A DNA stretch of 64,000 bases from contig OX459108.1 of assembly GCA_949775045.1 (NCBI GenBank), forward strand, positions 11,181,572-11,245,571, given 5' to 3'. The position numbers and the translations under genes are program-made. The first letter of the stretch is position 1. Every line of letters starts with the position of its first letter. Of this stretch, positions 20,948-30,345 are shown piece by piece. The notes beneath the pieces are model-generated. The model had not been told where the DNA came from. It saw only the letters and a list, made by a program, of their open reading frames with translations, and ran no database searches. The DNA is from Metridium senile (taxonomy: Eukaryota > Cnidaria > Anthozoa > Actiniaria > Metridiidae).

Positions 20948-23900
20948 GTAAGAAAGGGCCCGGGCAAACAGTTCCAACATTTCTTTCAACATCCATTCAA
21001 TTTTTGTTGAATCGGCAATGTTTAAACGCTTTTAAAACTTTTTCAACATTAATTCAACATCAATTCAACACGTTTCAACAATGTTAAAAGGTTTTAAAAG
21101 CGTTTAAACATTGCCTTTCAACAAAATCGAACGGATGTTGAAGCAAATGTTGAAACCGTTTGCGCGGGCCTTAATATGTATATGTATCAACATTGTAAAT
21201 TAAAACGGCTTTTTTTGAAATTCGTTGTTTGACTTTTTAGTCAAGTCATGTTTAAGTCAATATATTGGGTACTTCTTAATTACTCTGGTACGCCTACATT
21301 TACACCTTCTCTTTGTGTTGAGTTAGGTTAACATGCTTTTAAGACCCCGTCTACACGGATCCGGATACTTTTGAAACCGCATACTTTTTGATGCGAATCG
21401 GCCTATCGTCCACACGAATTCAGTGAATCCGGTCACCGAAACCGCATACTTTTACTTCAATCTTCCGGATACGCGGATTCGTATGGACGCAAATATTTCT
21501 ATGCGGTTTCAGCCGGATCGGATTCGTGTAGACGAGGCCTAAGTGTCATCCTGGGGCCGGTTGTTAGAAGAGTGGATAAAGTTATCCGCGGAAAAAAGTA
21601 ATCCACTGCATAGGTTTTTATAAATATATTACAGCCAAACCTACTGAAGCGTTTCTATCGAGGTTGGAAGGCTCGATTTATTCTTCCAAACTTGATTTAA
21701 ATTTGTTTTGAAATTTTGAAAAATTGAAATGTTTTTTTTTTGGACAACGGGAACTTGCTAAACCTAGTTTGCTTACGGAAATATTGTTTTAAATACTTAC
21801 TAAAGTTTTCTATTACAATAGCATTATCAGTTATATTGACCACAGATCGTGATTTCGGATCATTATCGGTTGACGGTTGAAGTATTTTGAAACGTACAAA
21901 TTCGATTCATTTATGCAAATTTCAAAATAAATTTAAAATCAAGTTTCGAAAAATAAATCGAGCCTTCCAACCTCGATAGGAACGCTTCAGTAGGTTTGGG
22001 TGTAAGAATTCTCAACATAAAAACATGTACAGTTGACAACGACTAATTGTACTGTTGCAATGAAGATACTCCAACCGTAAACACTTGACTTTTTGATGTT
22101 GCTATTTTCTGAACCTTCTACTGCTTCAAAACCTCTAATAATGAAGCATTCAGTCCAAATACACTAAGTGTTAATCTAACAAAAAAAAAAATTGTTCAAA
22201 TAAGCGACTTATTTTTATCTCTCATGGCGACTGAGGAGAATTTGAATATTGAGGCAATTGTAAAAGGTATATCTCACAAGAGTATTGCATTGAAAAATAT
22301 TGAGGCAAGTAAATAAGGTCTAACTCCCAAGAGTATTGTATTGAAAAATATTGAGGCAAGTGAATAAGGTCTTTCTCACAAGAGAATATTATTGGGAAAA
22401 CATTGGGGTAAGAGTATAGTTGGCTTTCTACTATGCAAGAAAACTTGTAGGGGGGCAAAACATTGGGGCAAGTGATTAAGGTTTAAATACCATTATTGTA
22501 TGCACTAATTTCAACCATTTGGAGTTGTAGCTTCTGAGTTTCCTTAAAAAACCTTCTGAGTTTCCTAAAAAAAAACTTCTGAGTTTCCTAAAAAAAAACT
22601 TCTGAGTTTCCTAAAAAAAACTGAGCAAAATATAGAAATACTTCGTTTAATTTGTTGTTTTGATCTGAAAACATCACTGCAAGCTACATAATTAACCAGA
22701 TATAATAACCAACTTAAAAAAAACTATTTTATGTTTCAAATGAGTAATTTCGGGGATACAACCGGAATATTTAGTTTAAGTAAGTATTTTCTAATTGGGT
22801 ATTGTCTATTACGATATGATTCCAAAAAATGTTTTTGTTTTTGTTTTTTATTATTTATAAACAATGTAATAGACATTAGTATAAACCTACTAGTGGTCTA
22901 TCACGAATCCTTTATTCTGATCGGCTACTCTACTTATGGTCTAGTGAGTGATAGACCACTAGTAGCGAAAAGTGCCGGTTTTATAAACTTTGAAAACGTT
23001 TCTTGATTCTTCTAATTCTTGTAATAGCTTAGTACTAAATGTAATGCTTTTCCTTAAATCGTAAATTACAAATACCAGCAAGAAAATGGCAAAAAAGCAC
23101 ATAATTTTGATGTTTTGTGAATGAATTTTGACTTGAATTAAGAGCGCGCGCTACTGACGCCATCACACGATTCTTCAGTTTGATTGAGAAAGCCAGATTA
23201 AAAAACTTTTCTTGAACTTTTCTTTTTTCCTCCGTTGTTCAAATATGAAGAAGACTCGGCCTCGTGGGCTATTGACTCGTAGACCATTCGGGCTGCGGGT
23301 CTAATTGTTAAATATACATTTCACTTAATTCTCGATTCAGTCAATACAAATTTTCCTATAAATATTCTTTATTCCATATAACAACATTTCGCTTGGCATT
23401 CCCTATTTCATTTCAACCCCAGAACGTAATTATACATTTTTGAAACAAAAAACATTTTCTTCTATTGTCTTTTGTGACTTGCAGGAAGTTAAGATATGTA
23501 ACAAAAACGTCTTTGAGCAGATGAAATTGTCTTATACAAATTGGGTGCACAGATAAACATGTTTGTTTATAATTTGTCAGTTAATGACCATAATAATTTT
23601 TTCTATGATGCCTGTTGCACTATCCTGAATGTACAGTCGGATTCCATCCGAGCTAAATTATTTACATAAATTAGTTTTTTTATAAGCGAACTTTCTGCAT
23701 ATTGTAATTATTATTATTTGATAATGAAGCGTGATGGCTCCGAAACGTCATAAAATTATTTCCTTACTTAGTCTCATTTTTACATCCTTATGTGTTTCTA
23801 TAATGTTCTATACTAAAATATGTTTTTACATATTGTTCCTCAAAAATGCAAAAAGTTTGGTAAAATTTTACTCATAAATAGCTTTCAAGGTAATAGAATG

Positions 23901-26900
23901 GAAATTGGAAGTATTATTCGAAATATGATAATTTTTATTAAGACAGAACACTTTAAAAACTTAAAATGTCTCGAAATATAACCTTTTTTTTTACAAGCCT
24001 ATTCAATTTGTTTCCAGGTCGATGTAAATCAATGTGGTTCAAGTTCAGACACGAAGGAAAAATTCTAGAGAAATTTGTCTTCAAGAAAATCACTGATCTC
24101 AAAGAAAAACTTTTGTAGGGCCAACTGCTACATGGATGATCGATGCCTGTCATACAATTATATATCTGATGAAAAAGCTTGTGAACTGAGTGAATCAGAT
24201 CACGTGATGCATTCTGACAACTTGGTACCAAAACCTGGAGGGGTTTATTATTCGGCTGAGGTAAGGGTTAAAAAAACTTCCAAATATACAGGCTTCTGCC
24301 CGTCTGGTAAACAAATGGGGCGAAATCTTGAAAAGTGATAGCCTGCTCTTTGAAAGGGGGAGGGAAGATGGTGAGGGGTTCCCCTTGATTTAATAGTAGC
24401 TCTGACTTTTCTTTAGTTTTATATTATTCATTCTTTAATATTAACAAGCTCACCTAAACAACTATAATAAGAGCATGTATATGAATATATAATCAGCCAC
24501 GTTGGTGATTTTTACCAATGCGCAAACTTGGGCCCTGTCGACGACAACCGTTTTGAAACATGCTGTATACAGTATAGGTAAGCCTTATGAAGGTAGCAGC
24601 TGTAAAGGCGTGTAGAAAAATTATAATAGTTTTATGTATTATATACAGAATACCTGTAAATGCTCCAAAACTGAGATATGTCGTTATAACTTCATTGCAA
24701 AGACATTCAAATGTGAATGTAATACAAAAGATTCAACAGCTAACTGTGATGGTGGTGAGTATATATTTTTATTATATGGCTTAAATATTTCTCGAATTGT
24801 GATTGGTTGATGCGCGGTCCATCCAAAGGCGTATTCGACTGTTTCTATGACAACAGTCCAATTTTCGTATTTTTTTCAGACCGGGAAATTAAAAACAACT
24901 TGTAAAGTATTGCAATAATTATTTTGTTAAAGTTTTGCCTTGTCATACCTGCAAAGTGTTTTTAGCCAGTTTAGTGTGTGTTTATTAATGTATTTTCATT
25001 CATTCAATAATGAGAGATTTGGCGATAAAATATTTGCAGTTTCGTACATCGCTAAGAAAAAAAGCCATAAAATAAACGATTTATTAACCTCGCTTGTTCG
25101 GTCTGTACTGAAAAATATCAGACCTCGGTCTTTTTGTACAGAACTCGCTGCGCTCGGTCCGTACTGTCAAGACCTCGGTCTGATATTTTCTCGTACAGAC
25201 CTCGTGCTCGGTTAATAACCTCTTAATATCTTATTCAGTTAGACTGCAGTCTGATATGTTATTTGGTTAGAAATTTTACGAGTGCATGAAACGCTATATT
25301 TGGAAGAGCCTTTAGGCAAAAAAGAAATATCGAGAGAAAATTTCAATTTTACTTCAATAAAAGGATACTAAAACACTGATTTTTATCCCTTAGAGATACG
25401 ACGAGAATACCTGACACTTTACCCCCTGAGTGCAACCTCCCTACCCCCAAGTGTTTTAATTGTTTGATGAAATATTGAAAAAATGGCCCAATTGAAATTA
25501 ATTCGAATGATCTTTTTCAGTTACGACCTCTCTACCTGCAACCACTCCTACTAGTACCAGTATGTCCATTACTGTGTCCTCTCAAACTACCACTGAATTC
25601 ACTACAATTTCCGCTCCTTCAACCACTGGCACAACCACATCCGCCCCAACTACCACTGAAGCCACTACAACTTCCGCTCCTACAACCACTGACACAACCA
25701 CTTCCGCTCCTACAACCACTGGTACAACCACTTCCGCTCCATCTACCACTGTAGCCACTACAACTTCCGTTCTTTCAACCACTGGCACAACCACTTCCAC
25801 CCCCACTACCACTGTAGCCACTACAACTTCCGCTCCTACAACCACTGACACAACCACTTCCGCCCCCCACTACCATTGTAGCCACTACAACTTCCGCTCC
25901 TACAACCATTGAAACAACCACTTCCGCCCCAACTACCACTGAAGCCACTACAACTTCCGCTCCTACAACCACTGACACAACCACTTCCGCCCCAACTACC
26001 ACTGAAGCCACTACAACTTCCGCTCCTACAACCACTGACACAACCACTTCCGCCCCAACTACCACTGAAGCCACTACAACTTCCGCTCCTACAACCACTG
26101 GCACAACCACTTCCGCCCCAACTACCACTGAAGCCACTACAACTTCCGCTCCTACAACCACTGAAACAACCACTTCCGCCCCAACTACCACTGAAGCCAC
26201 TACAACTTCCGCTCCTACAACCACTGAAACAACCACTTCCGCCCCAACTACCACTGAAGCCACTACAACTTCCGCTCCTACAACCACTGACACAACGACT
26301 TCCACCCCCACTACCACTGTAGCCACTACAACTTCCGCTCCTACAACCACTGAAACAACCACTTCCGCCCCAACTACCACTGAAGCCACTACAACTTCCG
26401 CTCCTACAACCACTGACACAACCACTTCCGCCCCAACTACCACTGAAGCCACTACAACTTCCGCTCCTACAACCACTGAAACAACCACTTCCGGCCCAAC
26501 TACCACTGAAGCCACTACAACTTCCGCTCCTACAACCGCTGAAACAACCACTTCCGCCCCAACAACCACTGAAGCCACTACAACTTCCGCTCCTACAACC
26601 ACTGAAACAACCACTTCCGCCCCAACTACCACTGAAGCCACTACAACTTCCGCTCCTACAACCACTGACACAACCACTTCCGCCCCAACTACCACTGAAG
26701 CCACTACAACTTCCGCTCCTACAACCACTGAAACAACCACTTCCGCCCCAACTACCACTGAAGCCACTACAACTTCCGCTCCTACAACCACTGACACAAC
26801 CACTTCCGCCCCAACTACCACTGAAGCCACTACAACTTCCGCTCCTACAACCACTGAAACAACCACTTCCGCCCCAACTACCACTGAAGCCACTACAACT

Positions 26901-29175
26901 TCCGCTCCTACAACCACTGAAACAACCACTTCCGCCCCAACTAACTCTGAAGTTACAACATCAGGTAAGAGACTTAAACAAAGTGTTTCTTAATTAATAA
27001 TGCTTAATTAATATTAATGCTTTAGGGGATGACCATTTGACTTTTAAGGGGCTTTTTTTTGCAATATATATTTTTCCAAACTGACGAACGAGCCACGTAT
27101 TGTTTTTTCAGTCAAACATTGGTGCATGATATTTTTAATATTTAAATTAATTTTGGAAAATATACAAAAACGAGAAGAGAATTAAATGGATTAATGAATG
27201 ATTAAATCAAATGCTGCTAATGCACACATTTACTGGTGATGTATTTACGATTTTGTCTTCGGTTCAGGTGAGCCAAACTTTATTGATAGAAAAAGGCGAG
27301 ACGATTTAAAATAAGTGCATATTGGGAGTAACGTTGTTCCCAAAATATAACGTTTTCTAAAAACAACTTCCAAAAGTTTGGAACAGACCCGAAAATACAG
27401 TGTTTTGTATGGGGAAAAAATAATAAATACTAGTAAATTAAAAAAAAAAATAATAATAAAATTCAAGCGGCCATATCTCAGCTGCTATTGGACAAACTTT
27501 GGTGAACATCTTTTGTGATTGCCCATTAAAATTGAGAGCCAAAAATTTGATATAGTGAAAAAAAATTTTTTTATGACGTCATCAATTTAGTACTCTATTG
27601 CTCTCAATGTTTTAAGCCAATATTCCTGCATTTGTTCCAAGAACAAAAGTCTTGTCCACATGGCTGGAGCTACAACCAAGGTTCCTGCTACAAGACAAGA
27701 AGCACATACATGACGTGGGAAGATGCCCGCAAAGATTGTATGTCCATTGGAGGTGACTTGGCCACCATTAAATCATCGCAGGAGAACAGTTTCGTGGCAA
27801 ACTTTACCGAGTCACAGTCAAAGGCGGCGCATCTATGGTTTGGTTTGAAACGAGGTTAGTGGACACCACATTCTGATTGAATTGGCAAAATAGATATAGC
27901 CCTTTAGCGGTTCTCGGATTTTCAACCTCATTCTCAATAAATTCTAATGTTCTTTCACAGGCAACCCAAGCAAGGCATTTGAACATAAATACGATTATTT
28001 TATAGTCAATGTGTGGGATTCAAAAATAATCAATTTTTGTGGTACAATTTCCTACACTCCCCGTAGTCGGGAATACTTGAGCTGACTCCATGGTAACTGT
28101 TGTCCAATCACAGGGAGTTTTGCCAAATTATACGCGGTTACATAGCCAACTGACGGTCAATTCGATGTTCAACATCCAGTATGCAAGTGTCATCGGGTGA
28201 AAAAATTGAGTGAGAATAGCGTATAAACTTGACGATTTCGTACAGTTGGATTTGAAATCCGTTGAAAGATTGCCCAATACATTTTTGATAGAAGGATCTT
28301 CGAGACATATCGCTGAGGGGATTTTGGAGGGAAACGATGAATGGTGTGGGAGTCGACTTCCAGTAACCAGCCTTGGGTAATTTTATTACTAGTGAGAAGA
28401 ACAGAACAATAGAACAATAATAAATAGCATCAACGACACATGAGATGAAGGTAAGATGTATTTTATCTAAAAAAAAATAGTAATTTTTGAATCCCATACA
28501 TTGACTCTAAAATACTCGTATTTATCTTTAAATGCCTGGCTTGGGTTGCCTGTGGTTCTTTAGGATTTAGGAGATGGTAATGTAAAGGCTGGAGTGTGAT
28601 TAAATATTGTTGTTTGCACTCGTTATTCTTAATTTTTTCAACGCGAAAGGTGTGTTGAGGTGACTAATCACCCATTCCCCCGAATCCGCCCTGCTAAAAT
28701 ATACCTTTTCACGGTTGGAATCAAACAACCCCAGTCTCGATAGCGTGTATTATATTCCTTGCAATTTGACTACACTCCGTCTAATTTTGAGGTGATTCAA
28801 TTAGTTTCAATTGTTTGATTGTTTGGTTTACCTTCCTTAAATCAAAGCGATCTGTAGTCAAATTGTAAAGAATATATTGCATGCACTTTCAACTTAAGGC
28901 TGAGGTTGTGGACGATAAACGTAAAAAGGTCTTTTAGTTGATTTTGTTAGTTAAGGTGGTGAAATAATGTCTTTTTAGATTCCTCGTCTAAGTTTAAATG
29001 GATCGATGGGTCACTTCTGTCTACTCAGTACTCCAACTGGGCAATAGGCGAGCCTAATAACATCAAGGAAGAATGTGGCATGATGTACATCAACACATCG
29101 TATAGGCGAGAACAATGGAATGATTCTAGTTGCTCTTCAAAACGTATTGTCATGTGCGAAAGGCGTGCTGCTTAG
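20890..29175 (+). CDS. Gene C: PAN/Apple-EGF-mucin stalk-C-type lectin protein, with two 1-bp frame breaks
   Basis: Plus-strand exons: 20890-20947 signal peptide, 24018-24260 PAN, 24649-24754 EGF-like, 25521-26964 stalk, 27642-27854 and 28979-29175 CTLD. Splice phases match A and B through the stalk; then a CTLD is attached where A and B have the pentraxin. The exon sum is 2261 nt, two more than a multiple of three (about 752 aa expected). One extra A lies in the PAN exon and one extra C in the stalk, both in homopolymers, so this is either an assembly error or a young pseudogene. The CTLD keeps EPN and WND motifs of mannose-type calcium-dependent lectins. Predicted extracellular. Confidence 0.72.
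20955..21172. repeat. Hairpin MITE abutting the splice donor of gene C exon 1
   Basis: Same element and position as 8894-9106 in gene A: GGGCCCGGGCAAACAG at one end and CGTTTGCGCGGGCCTT at the other. It begins about eight bases after the exon, so it was probably present before A and C separated. Confidence 0.75.
21343..21539. repeat. MITE with TAA target duplication
   Basis: Ends GACCCCGTCTACACGGATCC and its complement CGTGTAGACGAGGCC, flanked by TAA at 21340-21342 and 21540-21542. The matching intron of gene A (8722-8724 in context CTTTTAAGTG, read on minus) has a single TAA and no insert, which defines the element exactly. PIF/Harbinger-like by target site. Confidence 0.85.
21632..22002. 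repeat. MITE with TA target duplication (Tc1/mariner-like)
   Basis: Ends CAGCCAAACCTACTGAAGCG and complementary CGCTTCAGTAGGTTTGGGTG, with TA at 21630-21631 and 22003-22004. Inverted repeats extend over about 60 bp. It follows the right half of the hairpin element seen in gene A at 8580-8708. Confidence 0.8.
22003..24017 (+). other. Remainder of gene C intron 1
   Basis: Contains gene B-like sequence (22020-22170), the inverted minisatellite (22225-22480), a 28-bp tandem repeat (TTCTGAGTTTCCTAAAAA, about 22540-22620) and A/B-shared sequence at 23390-23560. No exon is recognised. Confidence 0.6.
22225..22480 (-). repeat. Minisatellite in gene C intron 1
   Basis: Four to five degenerate units related to the A and B arrays, in the orientation expected for an inverted paralog. 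Confidence 0.75.
24018..24260 (+). CDS. Gene C exon 2: PAN/Apple domain, frameshifted
   Basis: 243 nt against 242 in gene B. An extra A in the run near 24105-24110 shifts frame and gives TAG at about 24115 if read straight; after it the frame CRANCYMDDRCLSYNY continues normally. Donor GAG|GTAAGG and acceptor TTCCAG are intact. Confidence 0.72.
24649..24754 (+). CDS. Gene C exon 3: EGF-like module
   Basis: 106 nt, intact frame, NTCKCSKTEICRYNF start and six cysteines; phase 0 to phase 1. Confidence 0.78.
25080..25217. repeat. Hairpin element in gene C EGF-stalk intron
   Basis: TTATTAACCTCGC and complementary GCTCGGTTAATAA ends, with repeated GACCTCGGTCT and AATATCAGACC motifs inside. This is a typical foldback MITE structure. 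Confidence 0.6.
25521..26964 (+). CDS. Gene C exon 4: long Thr-rich mucin-like stalk, frameshifted
   Basis: 1444 nt (about 481 residues if one C is removed). Opens VTTSLPATTPTS like A and B. From about 25640 it becomes an array of 63-bp units (21 residues: Thr triplets, Ser-Ala-Pro, acidic Glu or Asp), about 16 near-identical copies from 25920 to the end. A run of six C at about 25863-25868, where neighbouring units have fewer, shifts the frame by +1. The 384-codon minus-strand Val-rich frame is a shadow. Confidence 0.75.
25640..26950 (+). repeat. 63-bp coding minisatellite
   Basis: Units spaced 63 bp, differing mainly at the GAA/GAC codon. Such uniformity suggests recent expansion or homogenisation by unequal exchange, and copy number is likely polymorphic. 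Confidence 0.9.
27642..27854 (+). CDS. Gene C exon 5: N-terminal half of C-type lectin domain
   Basis: 213 nt, phase 1 in and out. Contains SCPHGWSYNQGSCYKT, TWEDARKDC and GGDLATIKSSQENSF, the first half of a long-form CTLD with its N-terminal extra cysteine. Homologous to 52152-52364 (gene E) and 35246-35443 (gene D). Confidence 0.85.
27956..28554. mobile_element. Non-autonomous DNA element with 7-bp target duplication
   Basis: About 80-bp inverted repeats start CACAGGCAACCCAAGC and end GCTTGGGTTGCCTGTG. Flanks are GTTCTTT at 27949-27955 and 28555-28561. The paralogous intron of gene E (about 52669-52690) reads CTAATGTTCTTTCTTTAGG without the insert. Ends and target length match the element at 47671-48506. 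CA...TG ends with 7-8 bp duplications suggest the P superfamily, which is inference only. Confidence 0.82.
28979..29175 (+). CDS. Gene C exon 6: C-terminal half of C-type lectin domain
   Basis: Opens DSSSKFKWIDGS, then GEPNN (EPN, mannose-type specificity motif), EECGMMY, QWNDSSC (WND) and MCERRAA before TAG. ATTAAA at 29230-29235 is a probable polyadenylation signal. Confidence 0.85.
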
Positions 29176-29535
29176 TAAATTGCATTTTGTATTTCATATT
29201 GATATGGGTGTATAGAAATGAAAACTTGAATTAAAGTAAGAATCATTAAGATTTATATGTATTGTCATTATCATTATCAAGATCAAAATCATCACTATCA
29301 TTATCAAGATTACAACCCTTACCCCAACCCAAACCACTACAAGAATTGAGTAAATTGCATTTTGTATTTCATATTGATATGGATGTATAGAAATGAAAAC
29401 TTGAATTAAAGTAAGAATCATTAAAATTTGCATGTATTGTCATTATCATTATCATTATCATAATCAAAATCATCACTATCATTATCAAGATTACAACCCT
29501 TACCCCAACCCAAACCACTACAAGAATTGAGATTG
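29172..29535 (+). repeat. Tandem duplication of the gene C 3' end
   Basis: The segment starting AGTAAATTGCATTTTG, including the ATTAAA signal and a CATTATCAT-rich tract, is repeated from about 29347. Each unit is about 175-190 bp. Confidence 0.8.
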
Positions 29536-30143
29536 AGTCGCTGATGCACACAGAGCATGCACTGTTGTCATTGCTTTCCCGCTAGATGAGAATAGTGCTG
29601 GCTCTGAAGACGATGATGGTCTTATTTACCTTGTCACCAATCTATTCAAATCAGATTTTGCTGGCATGCGCTTGTGCAAGCTTTTGAAGTGGAAATAGAA
29701 TGACCATTTCATTTACAACAACAACAAACTAATAAACGAATTGCAATAAGATTCATGGCATCCTTTGCAGTAGCCTGAGCTACATCCGGAATTTTTCTCG
29801 GTCCGGATGTGACGTAGGCTACCTACCTGCGTAGGCAGTTTTGAAGTGTTTATTGTAGTTTCAGCGAGGACGACGATTTTTAAAACAGGAGTGTGCATGA
29901 CGCATCTATTTTGGTCATCTGTTTGTATATGTTCATTATCAACGGGATTGACCTTCAATATTTTCCCTTCATCAAATGACAGCATATCTATTACAAGGCG
30001 GAAAACCCATGCATTGAGAGTCACATACAAGCTCATACACATTATTGAATATAATTACAATAGCATCAATCCAAACACATCCATACAAACACTATTCTGT
30101 CTACAGTAAACATTGCTGTTCGTTCATTGAAAACTTGCTTATA
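29536..30143. other. Spacer between genes C and D
   Basis: No domain-bearing frame. A partial inverted repeat (GTAGCCTGAGCTACATCC, GGATGTGACGTAGGCTAC; 29768-29822) resembles a dispersed element. The promoter of gene D should lie here but no clear TATA box is picked out. Confidence 0.5.
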
Positions 30144-30345
30144 ATGATCGACACAAAGGCTGTGCTTGGAGTACCTTTGTGGTCTTTCGTCGTCCATGCT
30201 GTGGTTGTGTTTGTCTGTGTTGGCGAGTTTGTTCGCGTAGAGTTGGTACTAAAGAACTATGGTACAAGAATGGAAAGTATTGAGACAAGCTATAAGCCAC
30301 ACGAACAAACAGGTGAACACACAAGAAACATTGGATATGAATATG
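30144..30345 (+). CDS. Gene D exon 1: cytoplasmic tail, membrane anchor, stalk start
   Basis: First good ATG opens MIDTKAVLGVPLWSFVV. After the hydrophobic stretch the sequence is polar (KNYGTRMESIETSYKP), probably the start of an extracellular stalk. Donor G|GTAAG, phase 1. Confidence 0.65.

Larger units (their letters stand above)
20260..20950 (+). repeat. Tandem duplication of the gene C promoter and first exon
   Basis: Two copies of about 310-380 bp begin with TGTTCCTTGCAT (near 20260 and 20638) and run through AAACTTCGCT/AGACTTCGCT, the promoter block and the leader exon. The first leader (ATG at 20564) carries extra bases that shift its frame into an early stop; the second (ATG at 20890) is intact. 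Confidence 0.8.

Noticed and set aside
25775..26929. Minus-strand 384-codon frame of Val-Val-Val-Gly-Ala-Glu repeats
   Set aside because: It is the complement of the Thr-rich stalk exon of gene C. The plus strand has matching splice sites and homologous exons in A and B.
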